Part shown: positions 10,511 through 21,280 of the stretch, in pieces
How positions within the stretch are numbered: position 1 is the stretch's first letter
How the letters are laid out: each line of letters starts with the position of its first letter
Assembly (NCBI GenBank): GCA_010645155.1
Contig: CM021314.1
Location: 7,921,793 to 7,985,792, forward strand
Direction of reading: 5' to 3'
Length of the DNA: 64,000 bases
Source of the DNA: Tigriopus japonicus
Lineage: Eukaryota; Arthropoda; Copepoda; Harpacticoida; Harpacticidae
The notes under the pieces: model-generated
The model's input: the letters and a program-made list of their open reading frames with translations, nothing else
Told to the model about the DNA's origin: nothing
Database searches by the model: none
Translations under genes and position numbers: made by a program

Positions 10511-11317
10511 AGACATTAATTCAAAAAATTTTTGCTCATTCCGATTTAAATCTGATTATTTTGTTATTTTGGCCTAAATTGGAAATAACAACACTATTTC
10601 AACTAGAAGTGCCCAGAACACAATCTTTTAATATAATTTATTTTATTAATATTTCCACATTAAGTCTTGATTTTTTTAACATTTTGGCATTTTCCAGGAA
10701 AAAATAAGCATTTTCTTGTTTCTTATGCAAAATATTTCAGGACAATTAGAACAAATTAATGAATGCTCATTGCGCAATAGAATTTCCCAAAATGAACCAA
10801 ATATGTTAAAATGTATACGAAAGGATATTAATTCAAAAATCACAATCATACTAACACTAAAATGCAGAAAAAACTGCGTAATTAAATGGGGTGAAAACAT
10901 TTTTATCTTTAAGTCAGTTTGGTGTCAAGTGGGCTGATATTTACGCATTTAATTGTAATCCAGGGGTAAATACTTGGCAAAACCTTTACTTTATTCAAAT
11001 AGGATGGTTTTGCTTTGAAGACGTTTTGTAACTTTTTGATGCTTTTTTACTACAAAACCTTTCTATGATTCTCTTAATATAGAAATATTTGATCTGCAAA
11101 TGCTATTATTTAATTGGTAAAATCTGAAACATTATGCTACCTTGTGGAGTCATTAAAAAATTCAGAGTTGAAGGCAGGAGATTGCATTTAAATCATTAAA
11201 CAAAAAAGGTCTCATTATGAAAATATTGTGAATTTAAATAAGAAAGTAAAATGAAAAATTCGGATTATGTCGGATCCGAAAAATATTTCGCAAATTCGAA
11301 TCCGACAGGTTTTGGCG
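10511..11317. other. AT-rich spacer between the two 36-bp arrays
   Basis: No gene is seen. The right edge (about 11265-11317) already contains loose AATCCGA motifs. Confidence 0.5.
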
Positions 11318-11552
11318 AATCCGAACGAATCCGAATCCGAAAAATCGCGCTAAAATCCGAACGAATCCGAATCTAAAAATTCGCGCCAAAATTCGAACGA
11401 ATCCGAATCCGAAAATTCGCGCTAAAATCCGAACGATTCCGAATCCGAAAATTCGCGCTAAAATCCGAACGAATCCGAATCCGAAAATTCGCGCTAAAAT
11501 CCGAACAAATCCGAATCCGAAAATTCTTGCGTCAATCCGAACGAATCCGATT
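11318..11552 (+). repeat. 36-bp tandem satellite, second array
   Basis: Six units in the same orientation and register type as the array at 10195, mostly of the AAAATTCGCGCTAA subtype. It ends directly against a partial copy of the foldback element. Confidence 0.85.
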
Positions 11553-12170
11553 GACGATCATGATCTCAGCTTTCCTTTGAAAGCAGAAATTTTGACCTAA
11601 TTAGCCTTTGAAGGCCAAGGCTGGCCAAAACCGTGGGTACCGAACTTCTTTTTCTTCTAAAACCTCGATGCTCGTTCAAGCCCAGTGCTACTGTGAATTG
11701 ACTTGGTAATGTCAACTTTTGATGAATCTCCATGCTGATTTGCATTAAGTTTCTTAATTTTTACGAAAACTTAATCAAATCAGTTATGCAATTGATTGAT
11801 GAATATTTAGAACGTCAATTGAAGCCATTGGAGCGTTTTCCTTGTGAACACAATTGCATCTTAATCTGGAATGACTTTTTTGTTTGGCAATTGTCCGGCA
11901 GCCCTGCTGAAGTTGCGCATTCTTAGCAGTCGTCAGGTTGACAAAACTACAGAAAGTTAAGCACTTAAAAGTTAAAGTTAAGCACTTTATAAAACGTTGT
12001 GATATTTTGTACTCATGATAAAAAGAGGTATATGATAGAAGCTTTTTAAATAAGTTTTTGCAATTCATCTAGCAATGTCTGGCTTTGTCAATAATTACAT
12101 GAAACTAAAGCAGCTCATGGGAAAGAAGTGTTACGTCAAATATTGGACCTGATTTACCGTTCGTCCCGAA
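11553..12170 (-). repeat. Partial copy of the 17412-18828 foldback element
   Basis: The sequence matches the right half of that element in reverse: the GGCCAAGGCTGGCCAAAACC block, the GTGCTACTGTGAATTGACT block, and on into its central loop. A further bit of the arm (GTACGCGCATGTGCCAT) lies at 10075-10112, on the far side of the 36-bp arrays. The arrays therefore seem to have interrupted or replaced part of this copy. Confidence 0.7.
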
Positions 12171-12174
12171 AATT

Positions 12175-13650
12175 TTAGTTACACTAGAAAGTTATTCTAA
12201 TGCAGTTAGAGTGTACAATATTGAACAATTCTATTTACCAATGTAACCACCCTTGAGCTTGATACAGGTTGATATTGCTTGGGGCATTCCTGCCATAAGA
12301 TTCTACGATATGTTGGGTTCGGTAATGGTGACGCTATGAGGTCCGGACGAAAGAGCGAGCCAGTGTTTGTTACCAGAGCGTTTCGAACTAGTCATACCAA
12401 AAAACATCATGAAAAAGGCCATATTAGGTGAGACAGAAACAAATTGTGTCATGCCATGATTGGAACTTCAGCTCACAAATTTGGAAACCAAAAGCATCGA
12501 TTTAAAGCAATGCATTCTGTTGCACAAAAAATGGCCTAAATTGCGCAAAAAATGCACAAAAACGCTAAAAATTGCACTGAAAATTGCAGAAAACCTCCAT
12601 TCTGGGAAAGACCTTATTGAATGGTCTTAAATGGGGCTAGCAAAGTTTATTTGCTGTTACATCTTAACAAAGAAGTGTTCCACTGAATTCTGGGAAACCA
12701 TCTATGAACATAGGTGAATGGGTGATTGTAAACAAAAGGATTTTTTGTTGTTTACCTTTTCTAAGAATCTCTCGTTGCACAAGCCTTTGAACGTTTCACA
12801 CGAGTTTGAGGAAAGTACAATAGATGGCGTTAGGAGTAAATTATGGCTTTTGACTCGAATTATTCAGGGCTCGAAAATTTGATATTGATGCCAAATACGA
12901 ATGCATAAGTATCAACTACTGAAAGAGTTCAATCTGATTTTCAATTTGTTCAATCATTTTTGCGCGCGATAATTCGTTGTGACTGCCAATTCACGTAAAC
13001 TGTACATTTGTCACTTCTGCGAAAAGTCCGTGCGTTTATATAGAATATCCAAAAAATGAGCCTGTTATTGAAGACTTCGGGCCTGGGGTGCCAGCAAGAT
13101 CAATGGCATTGGTGGCAGTTCTAAAAGATTGATCAGATTGAAATCAAATTAAATCCATCACCAATATGAACTTGTGGCAAACTTTAATGACTCAGTGAAA
13201 AGTTTTAACTCCAAGATAACTCGGAATATACTTTCCAATGTGCTGCCATCAAACTGCGGTCAGATATATTTATCATTATTCAATGTAAGGACTGCAAAAG
13301 CCCATAAAGTTGTCGTCTGCTTCCCTATACGGCTGAAATACGTGTACATGAAAATTGCTAAAAATTGCACAAAACCTGAAAAATTGCAAAAAATGAAATA
13401 AACGGGAAAATTGCAAAAAGTTGCATTTACTAGAGAATGACATCCCTAGTTATAACACCCAAACGCGTTACTTGTTTCTTGTTCTTTCGTCCTGAAAGAG
13501 TTAAAGAAGCTCATGTGAAAGAAGCGTCGACACAGTCATGTTTGGCATTTTTGAAGCTTCAAATGTTTGCCGTTGTTGTTGCCACCATCAACCAGGAAGT
13601 TCGAGTTATAACGAAAGTCTATTTTGCTCTCAATTTACATATATCATGCC
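12175..13650. other. Intergenic, with TTGCAAAA-type simple repeats
   Basis: Clusters of AAAATTGCAC-like words at 12525-12600 and 13345-13430 may be subterminal repeats of an unrecognised element. No target duplication was found and there is no gene. Confidence 0.4.
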
Positions 13651-13739
13651 ACTAAAGATTATTGCCAGCAATTTGAGACCAAAATCAACAGGGAGACAGT
13701 CTAAAAACTTTAAAGACAAAGAAACCTTAAAATTTTACA

Positions 13740-14600
13740 ACAACCAAATTAGAAATCAACGTTAGAAAATAGGGGACAGAGCTGTGAGACAAATAAGCTT
13801 TGATAAATTCGATTTAGTTTCCGTTTCATTCGATCTTTATTTTGGTACGGGGTGGAATATGTATAGTTTCATTTGCCTCTTTTTTTGGTGCATGGTTGGT
13901 TTGTATGTCATTTTTACATGGTGGGTTTGTACGTTACTTTGTCTGTTCTCAATCTACCATTTATTTCATGTTAGTCCACAATTTCATGGTTTTGTGTATG
14001 GTTTTAAAACTCTTTTTTGTCTGAAATTTAGACATGATAAGATTACATTTTTACAATATTAGAGTAGATGAGACAAAATTGACACAATTTTGAAGTTTGT
14101 CACAAAACCTAGAACTTCAAAAGCAATATCTAAGAATCATTTATACTTTTGGTTCTACAATTTCGTTAATCTTCTTTAACATTAACTTTGTTTGAAGACA
14201 GTTCCGACGATCGTGTTATCATAAAATAAAAACCTTGTTTTTTATTGGTTATCAATCATTTCAAAATTAGGCCATTCAGCCACCCATAGTCTTTTCCTTT
14301 TCGTCCTCATATTCAAAGCAATAATAACATATCCCGAAAAATCAATAAGAGGTCGAGTAAATAAAACATAAACAATTGTAGAATTTTACAATCTTTGTAT
14401 ATCTCGAGTACTATCTCTATCTTGACGGCTCTCATGGATTTCGTTATCACTAAACCAAAAACGTATGTTTTTATTATTTTATTAGTTTTTTAATCATTTT
14501 AAAATCAATCCATTTTAGTAGATTAATTTCATTATTAGTGGAGTTGAGTCCTTAATCCGAATTTTCGAAATTTGGATTAATCCTGGGAGCCCTACTTGAA
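13740..14600. other. Intergenic AT-rich DNA
   Basis: Low-complexity T-rich sequence. A 92-codon open frame at 13784-14062 is almost entirely Phe/Leu/Val/Cys from T-rich DNA and is not credible as a gene. Confidence 0.5.
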
Positions 14601-14602
14601 AG

Positions 14603-14914
14603 TAGTGGTGGACCGAAGGTGCTTTAGGCCGAAATTTCTTTTTCTGTTTCGGTTATGCATTCCGAAACCGAAAGCAGACATGTACTATAAAAATGGAGTA
14701 CGACAACGAAATTGAAGATTGGGTCCAATAACTTCTGAAACTTAAGTTTTCTTACTCATTAAATTTGCGATTACCCAAAACATTGAACATATGACAAATT
14801 TGATTTATAAGTGAATTTTGTGAACGTATATTTTTTGTAGTGAGCTGCTTTCGGTTTCCGTTTCGGGTAAGCCCTCTTTCAGTTTCGGTTAGGAGCCATA
14901 TCGGTCCATCACTA
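14603..14914. mobile_element. hAT-like MITE
   Basis: Termini are TAGTGGTGGACCGA and, reversed, TAGTGATGGACCGA. Inside are repeated CGGTTTCGGT-type words. The flanks CTTGAAAG and CTTAAAAA are a possible diverged 8-bp target duplication. 312 bp, non-coding. Confidence 0.65.
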
Positions 14915-14954
14915 CTTAAAAAGTAATGAATTCAACAACGCGTTTGAAATCATC

Positions 14955-15085
14955 GATTTCAACTCATTGGTAGATCAAATTTCGTATAAACGGTAACTAT
15001 ATAAACTACGTATATTAATCATTAACTCTCTTTACAGGGAATCCCATTCCTTGTAGCGGGATTTAAAAAATCAGCCCCCCAAAAA
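14955..15085 (+). mobile_element. Severely 5'-truncated LINE 3' end
   Basis: It contains the ACTCATTGGTAGATCAAATT segment that ends ORF2 in the copy at 27490, followed by the family 3' UTR and terminal hairpin (15034-15054). Confidence 0.75.
15034..15054 (+). repeat. LINE 3'-terminal hairpin
   Basis: ACAGGGAAT pairs with ATTCCTTGT around a CCC loop: nine pairs, one of them G-U. The same structure lies at 27567-27587 and, in altered form, at 15139-15160 and 58253-58271. Confidence 0.7.
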
Positions 15086-15134
15086 ACCCGAAAAAATGCT
15101 TTATTTTTTTTAGCTTATTTCACGGGTTTGTAAC

Positions 15135-15615
15135 CGATACAAGAGAATGAAATTCCCTGTAAGTCAATTGAGTCATTTTGAGTCAACGCAATAAAATATT
15201 TGTTAGGATAACTTGTTCGAATTTGCCGCTCTGGGGCAACCTTGAACATAAGGTTGGTCAGGAATGGTTAGCAGAAAACGATCTAATTCTCGTTTAAAAC
15301 TTGAAAAGGGAGGATCTATTCTATAGAATCGTCGGTGAGAACTTGGTAACAAATTGTACAGCATCGGCCCTCTTTTTAAAATGGAGGATGATTTTAGATT
15401 TTTTGCAAGTTTCTTATCACCTGGATAAAATTTGAACCTGACTTCACACGTGATGCCTCTTCTTTCGCTGATGTTATAATTTATCACTGGATTGGGACAC
15501 AAGACATGAATGCATTTAAAGACAAAGTATCTGGTACCGCTCGTACCTTCGCTGGACACTGTATAGGCCAAGAGACCGAAGCCTTTCCCAATAACCCAGT
15601 TCTTTCATCCCAGTA
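15135..15615 (-). mobile_element. 3' end of a related LINE, opposite orientation
   Basis: Minus-strand C-terminus of ORF2 (YWERLRSLGLYS at about 15590, then a frame running to the stop at 15203), followed by a 3' UTR whose end folds into a diverged version of the same hairpin (15139-15160). It is a sister subfamily of the LINE at 26139-27600, and it is tail-to-tail with the fragment at 14955-15085. Confidence 0.75.
15203..15571 (-). pseudogene. LINE ORF2 C-terminal fragment (sister subfamily)
   Basis: About 122 codons with the LYNLLPSS and FKRELDRFL motifs that close ORF2 in this LINE group. An upstream frameshift separates it from the YWERL block. No catalytic domain remains. Confidence 0.7.
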
Positions 15616-16007
15616 TCATTCTTTCATCGTGTGAAACTCCTTTGTACCCCCTCGATTTTGTTTAATCCTTCTGCTGATACTGGAGCCCAGATGGGATCCC
15701 AGATGGAAGCCCAGATGGGAGCCCAGATATTTACAATGCTTCTATCTGTAACATCTCGCTCTCCAAGAAATTGAAGCTGTAAATTTCACCTAATAGAACG
15801 AATAGTTTATTAGACATTGTTGTATTTGATTTCTTACAATCCTTCAGACGTTTTGAATTTGCATTGGTCCCTTCCCTTCTCCCACCTTGGCAATGCAAAA
15901 AGATGCCTAGACTACTGGACTTCATAGCAGTAAAATGAGCAAGTACTTTGGTTCAAGTGGGTCTGCAAAGGCCTATCAGCCTATCGCACGAGTACGCAAG
16001 AGACAAA
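15616..16007. other. No recognised feature
   Basis: Contains a short tandem of CCCAGATGGGA words near 15685-15725. I see nothing else. Confidence 0.4.
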
Positions 16008-16009
16008 TA

Positions 16010-16867
16010 CACGGTGCGGAAGAGAAACTGCGTGTGTAGATGAAAAAATCATAACGGCTATAACTTTGTTAATTGTAATATAATTTAATTAAAGCGTTCA
16101 GGGGGTTTAAATAACAAGCTAAATTTAACTAATCTTCAATATTGCCTCCATTGACGGTAATTACGGCCTCCAAATGGCCGTGGAAAGGTCTTCACAATGT
16201 TCTCCATCAATGCAGCATTCCATTTGGTCTCAACGCCAGCCTTCGGGGCGTCAATATTTCGGTGTGGTGTGGCGCAAGCTCTTGTCTCAACAACGCTCCA
16301 AAAAGAAAAGTCCAGGGCATTGAGATCAGGTGAGGAGGGGGGCCAAAGGTCCTTGGGCAAGAAGGAGGGGAAGTTTGAGTACAACCACTCCTGCACATCT
16401 TGGCCGTGTGGCAGGGTGCGCCACCGTGCTGCCCCCCATAGGTGTGGGATAGGCGGCGTCAAGCCTCACCTTGGCTTGGAGCTCCTCTAGGTACTCCTTG
16501 GTGCCCATTTTCACGCCTTTTGGACACCAGATTGGTGCCATCTTGATGCGTCTGACGCCACAATCCCAAGCATTATGACAGTGGTGGGGAACTTTGTCCT
16601 GTTTATAGGGGCAGCTCTGACGGTCCACAAACTGACGCCCACAGTGGCGGCAATCTCTTTTTGTGCCACTTGGGCGTTGGACAAATTGGGTATCCTTTGG
16701 TTTTGGGATTCCATTTTATGTTTGTTTTCATGGATTAACCAGTTTTCGGTTTCAATCGGGAGAGAAAGGTTTTAAGATTCTAGTGTCAAAATTTCCGACG
16801 AAAAATATCATTTTTGACAGCTCTAGAGCAATTTAAAGACCTATGCAGTTTTCTCTTCCGCACCCTC
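16010..16867 (-). mobile_element. Internally deleted Tc1/mariner-type transposon
   Basis: Terminal inverted repeats (CACGGTGCGGAAGAGAAA and GAGGGTGCGGAAGAGAAA) lie directly inside TA dinucleotides at 16008-16009 and 16868-16869. The 858-bp length is too short for a full transposase gene. The minus strand codes for pieces of one. Confidence 0.8.
16136..16714 (-). pseudogene. Tc1/mariner transposase remnant
   Basis: On the minus strand an N-terminal helix-turn-helix (NAQVAQKEIAATVGVS) is followed almost at once by the KFP...VMLGIVASD segment. Much of the linker and the first catalytic Asp are deleted. The C-terminal WPPSSPDLNALDFSFW box, which carries the third catalytic Asp, is present near 16350. 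The second Asp region is scrambled. Several frame changes are needed to read through. Dead copy. Confidence 0.7.
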
Positions 16868-16889
16868 TATGCTTTGAAAAAACCATTAT

Positions 16890-16952
16890 GAAGAATTGAT
16901 CTCAAAATATTGAGTAATTAGTTATTACTCAATATTTTGAAAACAATTCTTC
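16890..16952. repeat. Near-perfect hairpin beside the mariner terminus
   Basis: GAAGAATTG...CTCAAAATATTGAGTAA pairs with TTACTCAATATTTTGA...CAATTCTTC, about 25 paired bases in each arm with a short loop. Confidence 0.6.
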
Positions 16953-16984
16953 AAACTTACTAGATAATAAAAAGGAAGCCAAAA

Positions 16985-17088
16985 TAGCCGAGCGTACTAG
17001 GGTGTAGGTTGCGTAAGTGCTTCCCCAGACGGCCGAGGTTTGAATCTGGTTGGGGATAGATTTGAAGCAGCAGGCAGAAATTCTTTTT
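16985..17088 (+). repeat. tRNA-derived SINE2 copy
   Basis: A-box-like TAGCCGAGCGTACTAG and B-box-like GGTTTGAATCT are spaced as in a tRNA promoter. The sequence matches 44645-44770. It joins SINE1 without spacer. Confidence 0.6.
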
Positions 17089-17335
17089 GGGAGGAGACGT
17101 GGTGTTGTGGTTAGCGCAGTTTCCTGTAGTGAAAGAGGTCCCAGGTCTCCTCCAGGTTCTCCTCACCGACCTCTATCAGGGAAACTTTTAGACGCTATTC
17201 CACACACACAGATGGAGAACCAATCAGATATCGGACATGAGAATGCTTATCGAAAAAATGGATGATGTGATGGCTGGCTTCGCTGGCAGTGCGAGGCTCA
17301 ATCCTCCATCCGATCCTAGTACCCAACAATCCTAA
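17089..17335 (+). repeat. tRNA-derived SINE1 copy
   Basis: GTGGTTAGCGCAGTTTCC is a good polymerase III A box. The B-box position holds the GAGGTCCCAGG block; it reads GGTTCGAT in other copies. The downstream body (TTTTAGACG, CAGATGGAGAACC, ATGGCTGGCTTCGCTGG) is shared with copies at 2762, 28175, 30352 and 62418. Confidence 0.75.
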
Positions 17336-17411
17336 TAATTTGACATAATTTGACACACACCTAATCCCGGTTTGGAACTACTTACATGATGAGGGTCTTT
17401 TTAGGTTGCAC

Positions 17412-18828
17412 TAGAGCGCTATAATAAAAGAGTACGCGCATGTGCCATTTTGGTCCCAAGACGTCGGTTCCATTGTACTGTGGTTCTTGGGTTCGACCTG
17501 TTTGAGGCAACTTTACCTATGCACTATTTTCTACCAAATTGACGCTCATGATCTCAGCTTACCTTTGAAAGCATAATGTTTGACCTTAATAGCCTTTGAA
17601 GGCCAAGGCTGGCCAAAACCGTGGGTGCCGGAAGATAACCTTCGCGTTCCCTTTTACCTCGATGCGCGCTCAAGCCCAGTGCTACTGTGAATTGACTCGG
17701 CAATGTCAGCTCTTGATGAATCTTCACGCTGATTTGCATTGAGTTTTTTACTTTTTAGGAAAATTTAATCTAACTAGATACGAAATTGATTGGTGAATAT
17801 TTAGAACGTCACTTGAAGCCATTAGAGCGTTTTCCTTGAGCACAATATTGCATTGTCATGTGAAATGACTTTTTTATTGAACAATTATCTGGCAGCCCTG
17901 GTGAAGTTGCGTATTCGTAGCAGTCGTCAGGCCGACAGTGCTACAGACTGTTTTGCCTAACTTTTCTTTTTTGTTTTTTTTCCTATGAAGTTCTTTGTTG
18001 CAATATTTTTGATGAGTTTGAGATTCAGCAACACCAAATGCAACTTCTTTGCATCTTTGATTCATAAGTTTGAAACATTTGATGCGAAGAAAGAACCATT
18101 ACAATTTGCTTTATATCAAGTCCAATAGTTGAAATGATACTTCTTTCCCATGAGCTTCGTTAGTTTCATGTAATGATTAGTGACAAAATCAATAATTGAT
18201 AGGTGAATTGCAAAAACTTACTTAAATAGCTTCTGTCATATATATTATGAGTACAAAATATCAAAACTTTTTACAAAGTTAGCCATAACAGTCTGTAGCA
18301 CTGTCAGCCTGACGACTGCTACAAATGCGCAACTTCACCAGGGTTGCCAGATAACTGTCAACAAAAAAAGTCATTTCACATGACAATGCAATATTGTGCG
18401 CAAGGAAAATGCTTTTATGGCTTCAAGTGACATTCTAAATGTTCACCAATCAATTTCGTATTTAATTAGATTAAGTTTTTCTAACAAGTAAGAAACTCAA
18501 TGCAAATCAGCGTGAAGATTTATCAAGAGCTGACATTGCCGAGTCAATTCACAGTAGCACTGGGCTTGAACGCGCATCGAGGTTTAAGGAGAACGAGAAG
18601 GTTATCTTCCGGCACCCACGGTTTTGGCCAGCCTTGGCCTTCAAAGGCTATTAAGGTCAAACATTATGCTTTCAAAGGTAAGCTGAGATCATGAGCGTCA
18701 ATTTGGTAGAAAATAGTGCATGGGTAAAGTTGCCTCAAACAGGTCGAACCCAAGAACCACAGTACAATGGAACCGACGTCTTGGGGCCAAAATGGCACAT
18801 GCGCGTACTCTTTTATTATAGGGCTCTA
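17412..18828. mobile_element. Foldback transposon with 540-bp inverted arms and 8-bp target duplication
   Basis: Arms 17412-17951 and 18289-18828 are inverted copies of each other, both 540 bp, around a loop of about 337 bp. The outermost bases TAGAGCGCTATAATAAAAG and TAGAGCCCTATAATAAAAG are flanked on both sides by GGTTGCAC (17404-17411 and 18829-18836). The 8-bp duplication points to a hAT-like transposase. No transposase is encoded; the open frames in the arms are short. Confidence 0.85.
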
Positions 18829-18836
18829 GGTTGCAC

Positions 18837-19199
18837 CACAAACGGATTTGGAAAAGATTGGAGCCTCAAAATTGAAAATATCTCGGAAAATCAAAAGAAC
18901 GATCCTGAAAACCTATTATAGCTTCAAAAGCCAAACAAAGCAAGAAAGTTGCAGGGGACGAAAGTCTGCCTTCTGGGAAGAATAGTGGGGAAAAATCCCC
19001 ATGTACTTCGCTCAGATGATGGAGTGTAGTAGAGACCAGTTGCCATCCATATTGGATTTGCAAGACTGGAAAAGACCACATTCTTGAGTGTAAGCAATTA
19101 TCAATAAGGCATTTTAAACGTACGGTATAGTGCACTATTATCGTACGCTAGGACAGTTGATTCCATTTCAAATCCAGAATCTGTAATGAGACGCTCACT
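18837..19199. other. No recognised feature
   Basis: No coding or repeat signal I can support. Confidence 0.4.
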
Positions 19200-19207
19200 C
19201 GGTACAA

Positions 19208-19509
19208 CTGATGTGTTTCGAGTTGGGTTTTTGGCAGAGTTTTGCCATTTTGTTTTGTAGGGTCAAAAAGCTGATCACAGCTGAACTTTTCAACAGGCAA
19301 TAGACCTTATCTGCCATAAAATATGGCAGCACTGCGAACTCGAAATCCATTTTTATAACTATCAATGGAACTCGAAATCTAACTAGTTCGAGTGTTGCCA
19401 AATTGGTCCCTGCCTTTTCAAAAAAATTCCAAACAACCTGCCCTTTTTAACACCGATAAACTTCCGAGTCAAAACTGGCAGCACTCCTGGTTCGAAACAC
19501 ATCACTACA
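19208..19509. mobile_element. hAT-like MITE, short form
   Basis: CGGTACAA flanks both ends (19200-19207 and 19510-19517). Termini share GATGTGTTTCGA in inverted orientation. The interior matches the longer relative at 29461-30231 on the opposite strand. Confidence 0.8.
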
Positions 19510-19549
19510 CGGTACAAATGGATTTTTCAGCCTCATGGAACGAACATTT

Positions 19550-20400
19550 GAGCTTTGAAATGTTTGGCATGTTCGTTAGAGGTCCAAGTGTTCAGTCTTC
19601 TCCTGTCTGTTGTCGTAAGCGGTCGTGTTTTGCGCTGCTCATGATAATTTGGCCGGTTTGGACTAAGTGTTGTGTTGTGTCTGTGTGGTGGTCGTGTGGA
19701 TCCAAGGTAAGCCATTTTTACATTATTTAGCCTTTTCTTCGTTCCCATATAGTTAGATTAGTTTTATCATTTTTATAATAGCATGTAACTCTTTCCTTCT
19801 TTCTCTATCAGTATTGTTTGTGTTTTCTCTTTCAGGTTCTTAGCATTTAAGTTCTTTTTCAGGTTTTTCACAGTTGTAGGTGTCTCTTGTTAGATGCATT
19901 AGTCGAGATATTTTGTTCTAGAACTCAAAATTAGAGTTTTAGCTTTCTTTTTGAGCTTCCCTTCTGGAAATTTCTTTTTGTAGTAGTGGCCCAACGTTGG
20001 GGAAGGACGCCGTTTTTCTGTAGATCCAACGTTTGAGTTTTCGGTGTCAGCTGTTTTTCGTTTGTTTGTTTTTCCTTGCTTTTGTTTACAAAACGAGTCT
20101 TCTGTTCTTTCTTGCCCTAGTTAGGTTGCCTTTGCCATAGGTAACGTAACTTAGAGACGCTTTATTTATTTTAGAGCGTCTCTAGCGTAACTAGCCTTAT
20201 GTAGATTGGGCACAATTAGTTGGAACAGGCTCTTTTTCTTTTTTTGGTTTTGTTTAGTTTTCTTCCTCTCCTTTTAATTTTTCCCACCAACTTTTTCCCA
20301 TAACATTTTTCCTCCTATTGATTTTCCCAGTTTGAATTTGCTTTGGTTTTGTTATATTTTCGTTCCTCTTATTGGTCTCTGCTATTATTGTTTATTCCGC
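19550..20400 (+). other. T-rich leader upstream of LINE ORF1
   Basis: The region is T-rich and lacks open frames. It may be the 5' UTR of the LINE whose ORF1 starts at 20411, but I cannot place the element's 5' end. Confidence 0.35.
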
Positions 20401-20410
20401 CATTTCAATA

Positions 20411-21174
20411 ATGGACGCCATCTTGAGTCAGGTTAGCAATGAGGCTAAGAAATGTCTTCATCTAGCCTCAGAAGGGAAGGACCCCTCTGTTGTAAAGAAG
20501 GCCTTCATTGTTGAGGCTCTGGTTGCTTGTGTTAGTCAGACCAGAAAGCTCGTAGATTCAAAGGTGGACTCAACTGTAGACAAGTCCACTAATACGGAGG
20601 AGATTGAGGTTTATTTGGTTGAAGTAGCTAAACCAAGAATTGTCCAGGAACCTCTAGCTTGTAAGGAAGTCTGTCCTGACCACAAAAGGCAGCCTAGTAG
20701 TCCGGGTAGAAAAAGGTTTTAGCTCTTTAGTTGATGTTTGGGCTCTTCAGATACAACAAGAAAGGGTGCTCAAAGGTCGAGTGCCCCTTTTTTCATCTGT
20801 ACATGTGTCGTAGTTCAATGAGTAGTGGGACATGTTTCAATGTGGAGTGTAAACATGTCCACGTCCGAGGTACTCGGAGGAAACAGAGACCAGCAAAATC
20901 TTTGTCTCCTGGACATGGTTATAGGTTAGCCTCCAATACCCAACCCATCCCCCAAACATTCAATCCTTTTAGCATCCCCCTCCCTGTTCTCGTCGTCCTC
21001 CTCCTCCCAATTCCCTGTCCCATTTTCCTTTCCTCACCCCAAAACCTATTTCTATTTCCACCCTTCTCCCAAATAGTCTTAACCCGGTTCCTACTTCCAC
21101 TTTCTCCCATGGGCAACCAAGGTCTTACTCTAGTGTTACCGCCCCCTCCCCTCCCCAACAAACCCCTCCTGTAG
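20411..21174 (+). pseudogene. LINE ORF1 with CCCH zinc finger
   Basis: The first part (about 103 codons from the ATG at 20411 to the stop at 20722) is predicted helical with a Lys/Arg-rich end. After a frameshift the frame at 20731 gives a clear CX8CX4CX3H finger (CRSSMSSGTC...C...H), preceded by a half-finger CX4CX3H whose first Cys position is a Gly. Then follows a Pro/Ser-rich tail, best read in another frame and ending FVSKQDFLML near 21215. This would be an RNA-binding ORF1 of the LINE particle. CCCH fingers are less usual than the CCHC knuckles common in Jockey-group ORF1 proteins. Inactive through at least two frame breaks. Confidence 0.55.
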
Positions 21175-21280
21175 GGCAAAATTTTGTTAGTAAGCAGGAT
21201 TTTTTAATGTTAGACAGGAAGGTCTAAGAACTGATAGACTTGGTCCATCGGAGGACCTTCAGCCCATAAAAGGGCTTTAT

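Noticed and set aside
13784..14062. 92-codon frame with many hydrophobic residues
   Set aside because: T-rich DNA gives Phe/Leu/Val/Cys in this frame; no motif, no repeat of the sequence and no splice context.
20372..20722. Host gene with N-terminal MVSAII
   Set aside because: Position upstream of the CCCH finger and endonuclease makes it LINE ORF1; ATG 20411 is the likelier start.
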